DNA of 64,000 nucleotides from Fibrobacter sp. UWT2 (GTDB lineage: Bacteria; Fibrobacterota; Fibrobacteria; Fibrobacterales; Fibrobacteraceae): assembly GCF_900142545.1 (NCBI RefSeq), contig NZ_FRBF01000012.1:1-64000 (forward strand). The letters are read 5' to 3'. This document shows positions 1 through 8,432 of this stretch, in pieces (the stretch's first letter is position 1; each line of letters opens with the position of its first letter). The notes under the pieces are model-generated. The model saw only the letters and a list, made by a program, of their open reading frames with translations, made no database searches and was not told the origin of the DNA. A program made the translations under genes and the position numbers.

Positions 1-13
1 AGTGTCAGGCCGT

Positions 14-107
14 CAACGCGTGCAACGCGTTGCTAGTATCCTAGGGCTATGCCCGTATATGAAGAACCGCCGGCTATGCCGGCGGGTCACTTTTTGTGCC
101 TACGCAC
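14..107. repeat. Cluster of four short perfect palindromes
   Basis: Four hairpins follow one another in DNA with no gene: arms at 14-20/26-32 (CAACGCG, 5-nt loop), 44-47/51-54 (GGGC, loop TAT), 67-74/78-85 (CCGCCGGC, loop TAT) and 96-99/104-107 (GTGC, 4-nt loop). The third has a perfect 8-bp stem and a T-run at 91-95, so it could terminate a plus-strand transcript entering from outside the window. The repeated use of a GC-rich stem with a tiny loop is also seen at 29870, 29950 and 39313, so these look like members of a dispersed palindrome class rather than one operator. Bases 147-245 hold no gene that I can support. Confidence 0.6.
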
Positions 108-117
108 TGTGCTTATG

Positions 118-146
118 AAAAAAGAGACACCCTAAAAGGACGCCTC
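118..146 (-). terminator. Terminator downstream of the DedA gene
   Basis: Read on the minus strand, an 8-bp stem with several G-U pairs (146-138 against 131-124) is followed by six T residues (123-118). It lies about 140 bp beyond the DedA stop codon, after the heptad repeat. Confidence 0.45.
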
Positions 147-245
147 TTATTCATTCTTATTAGAGTTCAGCCTCAGCTAACAGCTCTCAGTCTACTGTCT
201 GCGAACCCCATAGCTCATAGCCCAAACCCCAAACCTTTTACTGCC

Positions 246-287
246 TACTGTCTACTTCCTACTGTCTACTTCCTACTTCCTACTTCC
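246..287. repeat. Tandem heptad repeat TACTGTC/TACTTCC, six units
   Basis: Six consecutive 7-bp units run from 246 to 287 in the order TACTGTC, TACTTCC, TACTGTC, TACTTCC, TACTTCC, TACTTCC, ending two bases before the DedA stop codon. The same units appear at 26351-26378, in degraded form at 14300-14425, near 29895-29907, and possibly at 45318-45352. Confidence 0.8.
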
Positions 288-289
288 TC

Positions 290-1018
290 TTACTTCTTCT
301 TCACTGCGTTCCACACCATGTAGCCGATGAACAGGGCGCCGAAAGCGAGGAGTGCTATAGCAAGCTCGGAGTTGTATTTCTCGATGATATCCTTCTGGCC
401 GTGGGCGAGGTAGCCGAGGCCTGCCAAGACGCAGTTCCAGATGGTGGCGCCCAGGAAGGTGTAAAGCGTAAAGGGCAACAGCTTCATGTTGGCGATACCC
501 GCCGGAATCGAAATCAACTGGCGAATCACCGTAATCAGGCGGCCCACGAATGTCGAAATGGCACCGTGTTCGCGGAAGTAGTTTTCGGCCTTTTCGAGCT
601 TTTGCGTGTCAAGCAGCAAGAAATGTCCCAAACGGCTGTCGGCGAACTTGTAAATAATCGGGCGGCCCAGGAACTTGGCCAAGAAGTAGTTGATGTAGGC
701 GCCCACGAGTGCGCCTGCACTTGCAGCAATCACGATCAATACGATGCTCAGACCCGAATCCGGCTGCAACGCCTTGTAGGCCGCGGGCGGCACCACCAGT
801 TCCGACGGAAAGGGGATAAAGGAACTCTCGATGGCCATCAGGAGGGCGATGGACCAGTAGTTCAAATGGGCGTTGTACCAGTCGATAATTTGGTTGTAGA
901 TGTCGGTCGACTTGGTTGCCGGGGCTGCCTGTGCAACGGAATCTGCTGCGTCAGGGGCGGCGAACACTACGGTTGCGAATAAAGTAATAGCTGCGAGAAG
1001 CAATAGTTTTTTGTTCAT
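290..1018 (-). CDS. DedA/SNARE-associated family membrane protein
   Basis: This is a 242-residue inner-membrane protein of the DedA (VTT-domain) superfamily, whose members are linked to membrane lipid and undecaprenyl-phosphate flipping and envelope homeostasis. The family core is visible: an E-SSFIPFPSE segment near residues 64-74, and a GRLITVIRQL...AGIANM stretch near 160-180 that matches the conserved G-R-x3-P/V-x2-R...AG motif. Several hydrophobic helices follow. A signal-peptide-like N-terminus (MNKKLLLL...VFAA) and a polar stretch make it slightly longer than usual. No Shine-Dalgarno sequence precedes the ATG. Instead a TATATT box (minus strand, 1031-1026) ends seven bases before it, suggesting a leaderless message. 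It is transcribed alone, with terminators on either side. The exact substrate cannot be read from sequence. Confidence 0.88.
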   Translation of the reverse strand: MNKKLLLLAAITLFATVVFAAPDAADSVAQAAPATKSTDIYNQIIDWYNAHLNYWSIALLMAIESSFIPFPSELVVPPAAYKALQPDSGLSIVLIVIAASAGALVGAYINYFLAKFLGRPIIYKFADSRLGHFLLLDTQKLEKAENYFREHGAISTFVGRLITVIRQLISIPAGIANMKLLPFTLYTFLGATIWNCVLAGLGYLAHGQKDIIEKYNSELAIALLAFGALFIGYMVWNAVKKK

Positions 1019-1055
1019 AGGGGCAAATATAGAATTTATGGAATCGCGAAGCCAA

Positions 1056-1085
1056 TAAAAAAGACCTGGCGTCAGAGCCAGGTCT
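1056..1085 (-). terminator. Rho-independent terminator of the barrel/TPR-like gene
   Basis: A perfect 9-bp stem (1085-1077 against 1070-1062, AGACCTGGC) with a 6-nt loop is followed on the minus strand by a run of T residues. It lies 21 bp downstream of the stop at 1107. Confidence 0.9.
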
Positions 1086-1106
1086 AATTAAAAGTGTTAT
1101 CGAAGA

Positions 1107-2780
1107 TTATCTCTTTTTCTTCTTGGCGGCGCGGGCCTTCTTGGCTTCGAGCTGCTTCTGTCTAGCCTTCTTGGCGGCTTCGCGCTTTGCTGCGGCCTTC
1201 TTGCTTGCGGCGCTGTTCTGCTGAACGGCAGGCTGCTGTTCTTCAACAGCGTCTTCCTCTTCGACAGCCGGTTCTTCTTCTACAGCGGCCGGCTGTTCCG
1301 GTTCGCTGTAGCTTTCACCCGTCTGGTATTCGATGATAGACTGTTCTTCAGCCTGGGCACCGCCGTTCTTGGCCTGCTGCAAGGCTGCCTTGGCTTCTTC
1401 CACGTACTTGCCGTTGGGGAAGCGCTTCAGGTAGATTTCGTAGTCCTTGAGGCGGTTGCCGCTCTTGACCAATTCGAAGATGCCTGCTTCAGCTTCATCG
1501 CGGAATGCACCGTTCGGATTGTCGTTCAAGTAGGTGAGGTAAGCCTTGAAGGTGTTCTGTGCCTGGATGGCGCGGAACTTGTCATATTCGCTGAGAGAGC
1601 GGAGCTTTGCTTCGACTTCGGCTCTACGCGGAGAGTCGGGGTAGTACAGCAAGAACATTTCAAGCATTTCGGGGTCGTTGCTGGCCATGACCTGGTCAAA
1701 ACGAGAATCTTCCTGCTTGGCCTGGTATTCCTTGATCTGCACCTTGCCGCTGTCGAGCGTGGAGTAAAGCTTTTCCTTAGTAGCGAGGTCTGCCGGGTGG
1801 CAGAAGGCGAGGAAGCTTTCAAGAACGTCGGCGAACTGCGTACGGGTGTAGGCTTCGCTCATGTCGGGAAGTTCACCGTTTTCGTCGAGGTAGAAGCGGT
1901 AGTCACGTTCAATGGCCATGCAGTCCCAGTCGGAGAGCGTGTCCTTGACTTCGCTGTACTTGCGGAGCACGTCATCGCGGTCATGCAGGTTGTAGCGCAT
2001 GCGGCGGTCACGGCGGCTTTCGCGGCCGAAGTCAATGGAGAGTTCCAGGCCAACGCGAACGGGCCACTTGTATTCAATCTTGTCGAACTTGAGGTCGGAG
2101 TACGGCGAGGGGCTCGGACTGTTGTCCTTGCTGCGGGCTCTAACCTTTTCGTAGGGGAGGAATTCCTTGCGGACATTGATACCGATCTTGAAGTCAGCAT
2201 CCTGGAAAATTTCGCCGATGCGGTATTCCAATGCGCTGGACACGAAACCGGTGGGAAGCATTTCGGTGTGCTGCTTGGTGTTGCCGCCAAATTCATCGTA
2301 GAAGGTGAAGAACTGGAAGCCGTAGCCACCCAAGACGCGCAAGTCAAAGTCGCCACCCAGGTTGAAGGAGAAACCGGCAAGTGCGGACGGAGCGTAAGAG
2401 AGGAACCAAAGTTCTTCGTCGTCCTTCGGGCTCTTGGTGTTCTTTTCGTCGTTGTCGTCTACGAAGGTATACTTCGGCTTGTCTTCAATCGTTCCAAACT
2501 GAATGGAATTGACTTCGAGACCGAGCCAAAGGGTAAACGGAATATCTGCTTTCCAGAACGGGGTGATGAGGGGCGACCACAAGGCGCCGACCGAGACCGG
2601 TATCGTAAGAAGCTTTGTGTCGATACCATCGTTAAGCAAAGTCTTCTCTTTATCTGCCTTAAATTTCAGATAAGCGGGTTCACCCTGTAAGTACAGCTGG
2701 GTACGCCAGTTGATTCTCTCAAAATCGGCGGCCTGAGAAGCCGCTGCCAATAAAGTCAGTGCAAGTAACAGTTTACGCAT
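1107..2780 (-). CDS. Envelope protein: predicted beta-barrel with helical repeats and charged tail
   Basis: I do not recognise a named family for this 557-residue protein. A clear signal peptide (MRKLLLALTLLAAASQA) is followed by about 250 residues rich in alternating aromatic/hydrophobic and Gly residues, typical of an outer-membrane barrel or porin-like sheet. Next come about 200 helical residues with repeated (Y/F)L-x-(Y/F)-P-x-(S/G) units (LLYYPDSPRRAEVEAKL, YLKRFPNGKYVEEAKAAL) that resemble TPR repeats of BamD/CpoB type. The C-terminus is an acidic Glu/Pro/Ala segment and then a Lys/Arg/Ala-rich tail. The tail might bind peptidoglycan or another anionic polymer; that is inference. It forms a single-gene unit with terminators on both sides. 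Confidence 0.75.
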   Translation of the reverse strand: MRKLLLALTLLAAASQAADFERINWRTQLYLQGEPAYLKFKADKEKTLLNDGIDTKLLTIPVSVGALWSPLITPFWKADIPFTLWLGLEVNSIQFGTIEDKPKYTFVDDNDEKNTKSPKDDEELWFLSYAPSALAGFSFNLGGDFDLRVLGGYGFQFFTFYDEFGGNTKQHTEMLPTGFVSSALEYRIGEIFQDADFKIGINVRKEFLPYEKVRARSKDNSPSPSPYSDLKFDKIEYKWPVRVGLELSIDFGRESRRDRRMRYNLHDRDDVLRKYSEVKDTLSDWDCMAIERDYRFYLDENGELPDMSEAYTRTQFADVLESFLAFCHPADLATKEKLYSTLDSGKVQIKEYQAKQEDSRFDQVMASNDPEMLEMFLLYYPDSPRRAEVEAKLRSLSEYDKFRAIQAQNTFKAYLTYLNDNPNGAFRDEAEAGIFELVKSGNRLKDYEIYLKRFPNGKYVEEAKAALQQAKNGGAQAEEQSIIEYQTGESYSEPEQPAAVEEEPAVEEEDAVEEQQPAVQQNSAASKKAAAKREAAKKARQKQLEAKKARAAKKKKR

Positions 2781-2828
2781 CAGTCTAAATTTAAATTTTC
2801 TTTTGCAATGTGGTACAAAAAGTGAAAA

Positions 2829-2856
2829 CCAAAAACCCGTTTTTAGGGGCTTTTTT
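2829..2856 (-). terminator. Terminator of the PEGA/lipoprotein operon
   Basis: On the minus strand a short GC core (CCC/GGG) extended by A-T pairs, with an 8-nt loop, is followed by a T-run. The element is nearly symmetric and directly follows the last gene of the operon. Confidence 0.55.
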
Positions 2857-2862
2857 GTTGTT

Positions 2863-4413
2863 TTAGAAGGTCAAAACGAAACCGACGCCCAGTAAAAGGA
2901 TTCCGGTGCCAAACAAGGTGCCGCCAATGATCATTTTCTTGTCGCCTTTGTCTACCAGTTCCTTGTTCTCGGCGGCCTTGGACTGGAAGTAATCTCCACC
3001 TGCCGCGGGGCGGTCCAAGTCCATCTTGATCTTGTCGGCGTCATCGTAGTCCAGGCTAGCCAGGTACATAAAGAGGGTGCCCAAGAAGAGGGGTGCGATC
3101 GAAGATCCCATGAGGGTCTTGCCGATAAAATGCTTCTTGCGCTGCTGCAACCATTCCTGTTGTGCCAACAATTCGCGCTGGTCGGTAATGGGGGTGAGCG
3201 CCACGTTGATGTTGGTGATTTCGGTGGGGGCGGCAAACACGGTGAGCGTGGTGTCCCTGAAGCCTTCCATGCGGAGCTGGACGGTTGAAAATCCCGGGTC
3301 GTAGATGGGGAATTTCTTGGGGGTGGCACCGATGGGTTTAGAAGTCTTGGTCACCTTGGCCGAACCGCCAAAGATGTAGGCGCCTTCGGGCTTGGTGTGA
3401 ATCAAAAGTTCTGGCTTGACTCGCTTGAGTTTCAGGGAAACCTTGGCGGTGTCGCCGGGGAGCGGGTTGATGGTTGTCTTTGCACCCCACAGCTGGCGGT
3501 CTACGCCCCAGTAGGCGTAGACTTCGGTTTTGGCAGTGCTGGGAACTACGAAGGTGCAGGGGCTCTTGCAGATGTCTACGTTGCCCTTGGTGACAATGTT
3601 TGCACCTTCGGGATTGGTCTCCACGCGCACATAGCTCTTGTCGCTAGAGGTTTCGGCGGGAACGTGTTCCCCTTGAATGCGAAGGACGAAACGGTGGAGC
3701 TTGTCTTTAGAAAGTGCGTCTGTCAAAGCGTGGATTGCGGATAAATTAATTTGTGCCGTGTTGGTCTTGGCTTGGGTTGAATCGCCCAAGGTGTAACGCG
3801 ACATTTGAATGGCGACAGAATCGGGAGTTCTTGCCGAGGTGATGCGGCCAATGTAGGCGGTGGCGGCCCCGTGTGCCTTCAGGGAATCCTTGATGCAGGC
3901 GGCATCGCTACAGAAGTCAAAGTCTTGGCGATTCACAAAATGAAGAGGCGTGCCTGATTCCTTGATCAAGCGGACCATCAGGTTTTCAATTTGTTCTGCC
4001 AGGTTGGATTCGGAATTGCGTCGCTCGAAAGAGACAAAGACATGCTTGCCTTCAACTGAATTCAAGACGGTGAGGTCGTGAGGGGCCGTTTCTATTTCGG
4101 CTTGGGAGGAATCTTGAACGAGGGAATCCTGTTCTGCGGTGCTTTGCACGACGAAATCTTGCGGTGGGACGGTTCCATTCAGAAGGTCGTTACCCTTTTC
4201 GTCGATAATGCTCTTGAAACGATTCTTGGGAATGCGGATGACCGTGAACTTGCCCTGGATCGTTCCTCCCAGGCTAACGGTGTCGTTCTGGACGCCCAAA
4301 AATTGGGCGGCCTGCTTGGTGCCGTTCACCAGTTCTACTAGGCTTGGGATACCTTCGTCTGCCCAAATGGCGCTGGCCCACAAGATTGCCAATGTCAGTA
4401 TGAATTTTTTCAT
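2863..4413 (-). CDS. PEGA-domain envelope protein with C-terminal membrane hairpin (operon gene 5)
   Basis: This 516-residue protein starts with a signal peptide (MKKFILTLAILWASAIWA). An N-terminal domain follows that resembles a small nucleotide- or peptide-handling fold (FVSFERRNSESN...). Then come two PEGA-type beta modules, around residues 265-320 (VRVETNPEGANIV) and 335-395 (LLIHTKPEGAYIFGG...YDPGFSTVQL). PEGA domains are surface-layer-associated beta modules. The C-terminus has a charged QQ-rich helix (LLAQQEWLQQRKKHF) followed by two hydrophobic helices separated by a polar loop. This last module is clearly paralogous to the C-terminus of the gene just upstream. It is the last gene of a five-gene operon, 6 bp from its neighbour. 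The function is unknown; a structural or surface-attachment role is inference. Confidence 0.8.
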   Translation of the reverse strand: MKKFILTLAILWASAIWADEGIPSLVELVNGTKQAAQFLGVQNDTVSLGGTIQGKFTVIRIPKNRFKSIIDEKGNDLLNGTVPPQDFVVQSTAEQDSLVQDSSQAEIETAPHDLTVLNSVEGKHVFVSFERRNSESNLAEQIENLMVRLIKESGTPLHFVNRQDFDFCSDAACIKDSLKAHGAATAYIGRITSARTPDSVAIQMSRYTLGDSTQAKTNTAQINLSAIHALTDALSKDKLHRFVLRIQGEHVPAETSSDKSYVRVETNPEGANIVTKGNVDICKSPCTFVVPSTAKTEVYAYWGVDRQLWGAKTTINPLPGDTAKVSLKLKRVKPELLIHTKPEGAYIFGGSAKVTKTSKPIGATPKKFPIYDPGFSTVQLRMEGFRDTTLTVFAAPTEITNINVALTPITDQRELLAQQEWLQQRKKHFIGKTLMGSSIAPLFLGTLFMYLASLDYDDADKIKMDLDRPAAGGDYFQSKAAENKELVDKGDKKMIIGGTLFGTGILLLGVGFVLTF

Positions 4414-4419
4414 AAGGCC

Positions 4420-5040
4420 CTAGAATGATAAAATGAATCCGATAGAAAATAGTGCAGCGCCCGTTATGATTCCGGTGTAGGTAAAGCCCTTTGCCATCTT
4501 GGCGCTTTCGCGGTAATCAGAAAAATCGTCAAGTTTCTGCTGGAATCGGTCGGTGTCGATTGAAGAATTCTTGAGAGACTTTTTGCAATCCTTGGCCTTG
4601 TCAATTTCGTAGTAGGTGACGGCGCCTGCCACAAGGCCTGCGGCAAAGGGTATGAGTGAAATCTTCATGAGCCCTTTCCCGAAGTTCGCGCGTTTGCGCT
4701 TTGCAAGTTCGGACTGCTGCTTTTCCAGAAATTCTTCGTCGGGAATGGGCTTTTGAGAAATGATGATGAACGAGGTGTCCTTAGGCGACAGCGTCACGCG
4801 GAGGGTGGTGTCCATAAATCCCGGGTTGAAAAGGGATATCAGGACTTCGCTTGCCAGGGAGTCTTCGGAAAGTTCAATGATAGCGGGCGAAACGAAGTCC
4901 GGATTCTTGGCGTGGTTCGGACGGATTTCGTCGACGTAGATATCCGCGTTGCTCGGAATCGTGGATACATGCAACACCTTCGGGTCCGCAAAAACGCAGG
5001 CAATCATGCAAAGGATCAATGTGGTCAAAAGGCGCAACAT
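4420..5040 (-). CDS. Small PEGA-domain envelope protein (operon gene 4)
   Basis: This 206-residue protein has a signal peptide (MLRLLTTLILCMIACVFA) and one PEGA module (VSTIPSNADIYVDEIRPNHA...LFNPGFMDTTLRV). Its C-terminal module is a charged helix with two hydrophobic segments (FGKGLMKISLIPFAAGL and YTGIITGAALFSIGF). That module aligns by eye with the end of the downstream PEGA protein: the QQ..L..RKR..F.GK.LM pattern and a G....G..L...GF.L.F ending are shared. The pair probably arose by duplication. It sits one base from the upstream lipoprotein gene. The biochemical role is unknown. Confidence 0.8.
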   Translation of the reverse strand: MLRLLTTLILCMIACVFADPKVLHVSTIPSNADIYVDEIRPNHAKNPDFVSPAIIELSEDSLASEVLISLFNPGFMDTTLRVTLSPKDTSFIIISQKPIPDEEFLEKQQSELAKRKRANFGKGLMKISLIPFAAGLVAGAVTYYEIDKAKDCKKSLKNSSIDTDRFQQKLDDFSDYRESAKMAKGFTYTGIITGAALFSIGFILSF

Positions 5041-5041
5041 A

Positions 5042-6412
5042 TTAGAATCCCTCGTATGAATAGGGCCCCGAAATCAGTCGGTAACCGGGAGCGGCTTCGA
5101 TGGTCCAGTAAATGTTGGGCAAAGCATTGTGGGCGTTGTCTTCGCCGACAATGGAAAGCTTGCATTTACTAAAGCAATTCTTGAAGAATTTGACAGTGGG
5201 CACGCTGTAATTGAAACTCAAGGTGTCGAAGTCCATAATGACTTGCAGCCTGGAAGCATTGATGCCGGAACCGTCATCGTAAATGTAGAAGGCGATGGAG
5301 TCGGAATTGAGAACCTGGTCGCTGACGGGTGCCACCTGGGGAGGCGTGCTGTCTCTGAAAACCACTGTGTCGGTGGTCAGCACGGTGTAGGCGGGGATGT
5401 CTACTACAAGACTTTCCCTGGCGTATTCCCTGCGGTATTTTTCTTCCAAAACCACCTTGAGACCGAACTGGGGCTTGATCTTTGTGCTCAACGTACCGAC
5501 GGGCAAATCGTTAGTAAGAGTCTGCAGGGTATCGCCGTCTTTAGAAATCAGGTAGGCGGTGGTCTGCAGAATAGAATTGTCTCTGTAGCGATGGTAAAGG
5601 AAGGGTATTTTCAGGGTTGAAGTTTCTTCGAGAATCCTGGTGGAAAAGTGGAAAATGTCGGTGGAATCGCGGTATTCACGACCGCTCTCGCTTTTCACCA
5701 GTAGTTTTGCGCCCCAGTACAAGGTGAAGGAACTGTCGTAGGGACTGATTTCTTGTTGGGCGATAGAATCGTAGGTTTGAATGAGGGAACCCTTGAGGGT
5801 GGCGCTCTCATTGCAGTCTGTGATACCGAGGGGCTTGTTCCAAACGGAATCGCGCTTGTAAGACATGTAGATGATACAACGGGTCTTTTCCCACGGATCG
5901 ATTCCGGTGACCTTCCATCGCAGCTTCAATTCTTGGTCGTCTTCAGGACTTGCCTGGTTGTATCCGTTAATCGGGGATTCCAGGGAAATGGCGTTGGGCG
6001 TGTTGACGTAGATTTTGAAGGTGGTGCGCAGGGTGTCGCCGAAGAGGTCGGTGGTTTCCAGGGAACCTTCGAATTCTCCGGGGTTCAAGAAGGTGTGACG
6101 GAAATAATTCAAGTTGTAGGTGCTTCCGTCGATTTTCCAAAGGAGGCCGTTGTAGTACTGCTGCAGGGATTCGTCGGTGTAAATGGATCCGCCCGCGGAG
6201 TAGCCTGCAAAGAATTTGATGGTCTGGCCCTGTTCGGCGTAAAATGTTTCGATAGGATCGTAGTAGTTGGCGATGTCGCCGCTAAAGCCGTCGGGTCCCA
6301 CAAAAACGTATTGCTTGAGGGTGATCGGGTCCTTGTCAACAAGATGTTCGTCGCCGCAGGCAGCCAGCGCAAGGAGCATCGCTACAAGAGGGATGTACAA
6401 GAACTTAATCAC
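5042..6412 (-). CDS. Ig/PKD-like lipoprotein (operon gene 3)
   Basis: This 456-residue predicted lipoprotein begins with a hydrophobic signal and a lipobox (LLALAACGDE). The mature part is rich in beta strands. The first 130 residues read like a PKD/Ig fold (LLWKIDGSTYNLNYF...NPGEFEGSLETTDLFGDTLR). The middle holds a fibronectin/Ig-like unit (NGYNQASPEDDQELKLRWKV), and a DSTPPQVAPVSDQVLNSDSI segment introduces a last beta module that contains two Cys (KNCFSKCKL). Its start overlaps the end of the upstream gene by 8 bp, so translation is probably coupled. No enzymatic motif is visible. It shares its modular plan with the next two upstream genes. Confidence 0.78.
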   Translation of the reverse strand: MIKFLYIPLVAMLLALAACGDEHLVDKDPITLKQYVFVGPDGFSGDIANYYDPIETFYAEQGQTIKFFAGYSAGGSIYTDESLQQYYNGLLWKIDGSTYNLNYFRHTFLNPGEFEGSLETTDLFGDTLRTTFKIYVNTPNAISLESPINGYNQASPEDDQELKLRWKVTGIDPWEKTRCIIYMSYKRDSVWNKPLGITDCNESATLKGSLIQTYDSIAQQEISPYDSSFTLYWGAKLLVKSESGREYRDSTDIFHFSTRILEETSTLKIPFLYHRYRDNSILQTTAYLISKDGDTLQTLTNDLPVGTLSTKIKPQFGLKVVLEEKYRREYARESLVVDIPAYTVLTTDTVVFRDSTPPQVAPVSDQVLNSDSIAFYIYDDGSGINASRLQVIMDFDTLSFNYSVPTVKFFKNCFSKCKLSIVGEDNAHNALPNIYWTIEAAPGYRLISGPYSYEGF

Positions 6413-7694
6413 TGAACACCTCCGTTAATGTGGCGTTGGGGCGGAGGTAGAAAGTTTTCCAAACCTTATTGTTGCTTTGATCGACGGCACCGACGAAAAT
6501 CATCTTGCTGGCCCAGTTTTGGCTTGCGGATTCTTTGACGAAGGGAACATGCAGCGTGTCGTTTAAAAGAGTGAAATTCGGAACGTATTCGCCTTCGAAA
6601 TAGACATTGATTTTAGTGGTCGGAATAGGGCCGCCGTGATCGTAAACGATAAAGTGCAGGGTGTCGGCGTAGTCCAGAGTATCGCTGCCGTTTAGGGATT
6701 GAATGCGGGGTGGGATTCTGTCTTGAAGGATGATGGAGTCCAGTTCAAGAACTTGGTCGGCTTTCAAGTTGAAATGGAGCGTGTCCGGCAAGAAGTCATC
6801 TGCGCTATCCACCGAGACAATCAGGTTGTACGCGCCTTTGCCCAAGGGGTGGATGTTGAAGTCTGCACTGGGGTCGCCTGAAAGTTGGAAGGAGGCCAGC
6901 TCGGCTTGCGAAGAATCCTGGAGGGTGACCCTGAAGTTGTATTTATTCTGGTCCGAATGAATGCAGACTGTGCCGGCAACGGCGTTTTGCCCGCTTTTTC
7001 CGTCGGTAAAGAACGAGGAGGTGAGTGATTCCTTGGAACGCTGGCCGAATTCATTGTAGGCGCTGACGGACCAGGAGTATTTCATCAATGGAGAAAGTTC
7101 CTTACGGCAGGTGAAGTTGGCCTGGCTCAACAAGGTGTCTACCAGGGTGTCTTTCCCGGCGTCCTGCAAGATGAAACGGAAGGAAATATCCCACAGGGAA
7201 TCGGGATCGTCAAAGTTCCAGGCGAAACGGATGACGCTGTCGGGGTCGATGTTTTGCGTTCCTGCTGCAGGGATGAACGTTTCGGTGTCCATGATAGGCG
7301 GCGAGGCGACTGTGACGGTCAAGGTGTCGCTGAGGGTATCTCCGAAAAAGTCGATGAAGATGAAGGCGATTTTATGGACGCCGGGTTCGTTGATGTTCTT
7401 TTTAAAACTGTACTCGCTGGCAAAGTTGGCGCCGTCCATGGTCCAGAAGTATTGCCTGTTGCGAATGGACTTGGAGGGCGACACGCTCGTGAGGAAGATA
7501 AGGGAGTCCCCCGGCTGAATGGTGTCTGCCTTGGATTTTGCGGCATCGTTGTCGAAGGAGCGCGTGACGACGGCCGAAACCTCGATTTGTTGAGAGTTTT
7601 GGCTGTCGAACAGGTAGTCGTCGGAGCTAGTGCAGGCTAGGAGCGCCGCAAAGATTCCAAGGAAAACTGCCGATTTGAATAGATGCAAAATCAT
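6405..7694 (-). CDS. PKD-like lipoprotein (operon gene 2)
   Basis: This 429-residue lipoprotein has a signal and lipobox (AALLACTSSD). It has an N-terminal PKD-like module (YFWTMDGANFASEYSF then NEPGVHKIAFIFIDFFGDT), a second module that mirrors extracellular fibronectin-like folds (IRFAWNFDDPDSLWDISF), and a C-terminal beta module beginning near the RIPPRIQSLNGSD segment. The order of modules and the phrase structure ('FGDTLRTT' against 'FGDTLSDT') match operon gene 3, which suggests a common ancestor. Its ATG overlaps the stop of gene 1 by 4 bp. Probable location is the periplasmic or outer surface; the function is unknown. Confidence 0.78.
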   Translation of the reverse strand: MILHLFKSAVFLGIFAALLACTSSDDYLFDSQNSQQIEVSAVVTRSFDNDAAKSKADTIQPGDSLIFLTSVSPSKSIRNRQYFWTMDGANFASEYSFKKNINEPGVHKIAFIFIDFFGDTLSDTLTVTVASPPIMDTETFIPAAGTQNIDPDSVIRFAWNFDDPDSLWDISFRFILQDAGKDTLVDTLLSQANFTCRKELSPLMKYSWSVSAYNEFGQRSKESLTSSFFTDGKSGQNAVAGTVCIHSDQNKYNFRVTLQDSSQAELASFQLSGDPSADFNIHPLGKGAYNLIVSVDSADDFLPDTLHFNLKADQVLELDSIILQDRIPPRIQSLNGSDTLDYADTLHFIVYDHGGPIPTTKINVYFEGEYVPNFTLLNDTLHVPFVKESASQNWASKMIFVGAVDQSNNKVWKTFYLRPNATLTEVFSD

Positions 7695-8395
7695 TTGGCC
7701 CCCAAGGTGTCGATGACAAAGAATTCCTTTTCGGGAATGGAATCTTTGTCGCCAAGAGAGTCTTCGACCAGAATGCGGTAGGTGTGTTTGCCTTGTGCAA
7801 AACCGGACTGGGAAATTTGCTGCAGTTCGCCTACGTTATAGCGGGTGCCGTCGATTTCAAGAACGTGGGACAAATGCTTGTCTTCGTCGCGGTCAGAAGA
7901 TTGCCACGAGAAAAGAATGGGGGTATGAGTGTTGCCGTACAGGGTGTCGCCGTTTGCAGGTTTCGTTTTGGTCGAAATCAGGGGCGGGACGTTGATGGTA
8001 ATCTGGAACGTGGTCTTGAGCTGGTTCTTTTCGCTGTCTTCGATGACCAACTTGTCGGGAATGTTTTCCTTGATTTTTTCGCTGGAGGCCATGTCGTCGG
8101 TGTTAATGGGGTAGGTCATACCCTTGCCGAGGATGTCGTTCCCTTTGTACCAGAAATACTTGATGTCGTTTTTGAAGTTGTCCGGATTGACTTCGGCAAT
8201 CAGTTCGGCGTCTTCGTCAGAATTGATTTTGAGGGGTTCGCCCTTGGTCTCGTCGAATTGCTTTACCAGAACTTGGACGGATGTAATCTTGGGAGTGTCG
8301 CCAGGGGCCTCGGGGATGTCGAGACACGCCGAAAAGAGGCCCCCTGCCATAAGCGTAAGGCAAAGCTCCAAAACACTCCGCTTGTTCTTCTTCAT
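7691..8395 (-). CDS. Ig-like lipoprotein (operon gene 1)
   Basis: The reading frame is open further upstream to 8575, but I place the start at 8395. There a GGAG Shine-Dalgarno sequence precedes an ATG that begins a proper lipoprotein signal (MKKNKRSVLELCLTLMAGGLFSAC), while the longer frame would run through xseB on the other strand. The mature protein is about 210 residues and beta-rich, with two modules: ITSVQVLVKQFDETKGEPLK through KYFWYKGNDILGKG, and PPLISTKTKPANGDTLYG through ILFSWQSSDRDEDKHLSH. It is the promoter-proximal gene of the five-gene operon, divergent from xseB with only 37 bp between the two starts. Confidence 0.8.
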   Translation of the reverse strand: MKKNKRSVLELCLTLMAGGLFSACLDIPEAPGDTPKITSVQVLVKQFDETKGEPLKINSDEDAELIAEVNPDNFKNDIKYFWYKGNDILGKGMTYPINTDDMASSEKIKENIPDKLVIEDSEKNQLKTTFQITINVPPLISTKTKPANGDTLYGNTHTPILFSWQSSDRDEDKHLSHVLEIDGTRYNVGELQQISQSGFAQGKHTYRILVEDSLGDKDSIPEKEFFVIDTLGAK

Positions 8396-8432
8396 AAAAC
8401 TCACTCCGTCAAAGATAACTATATTCAATTGT

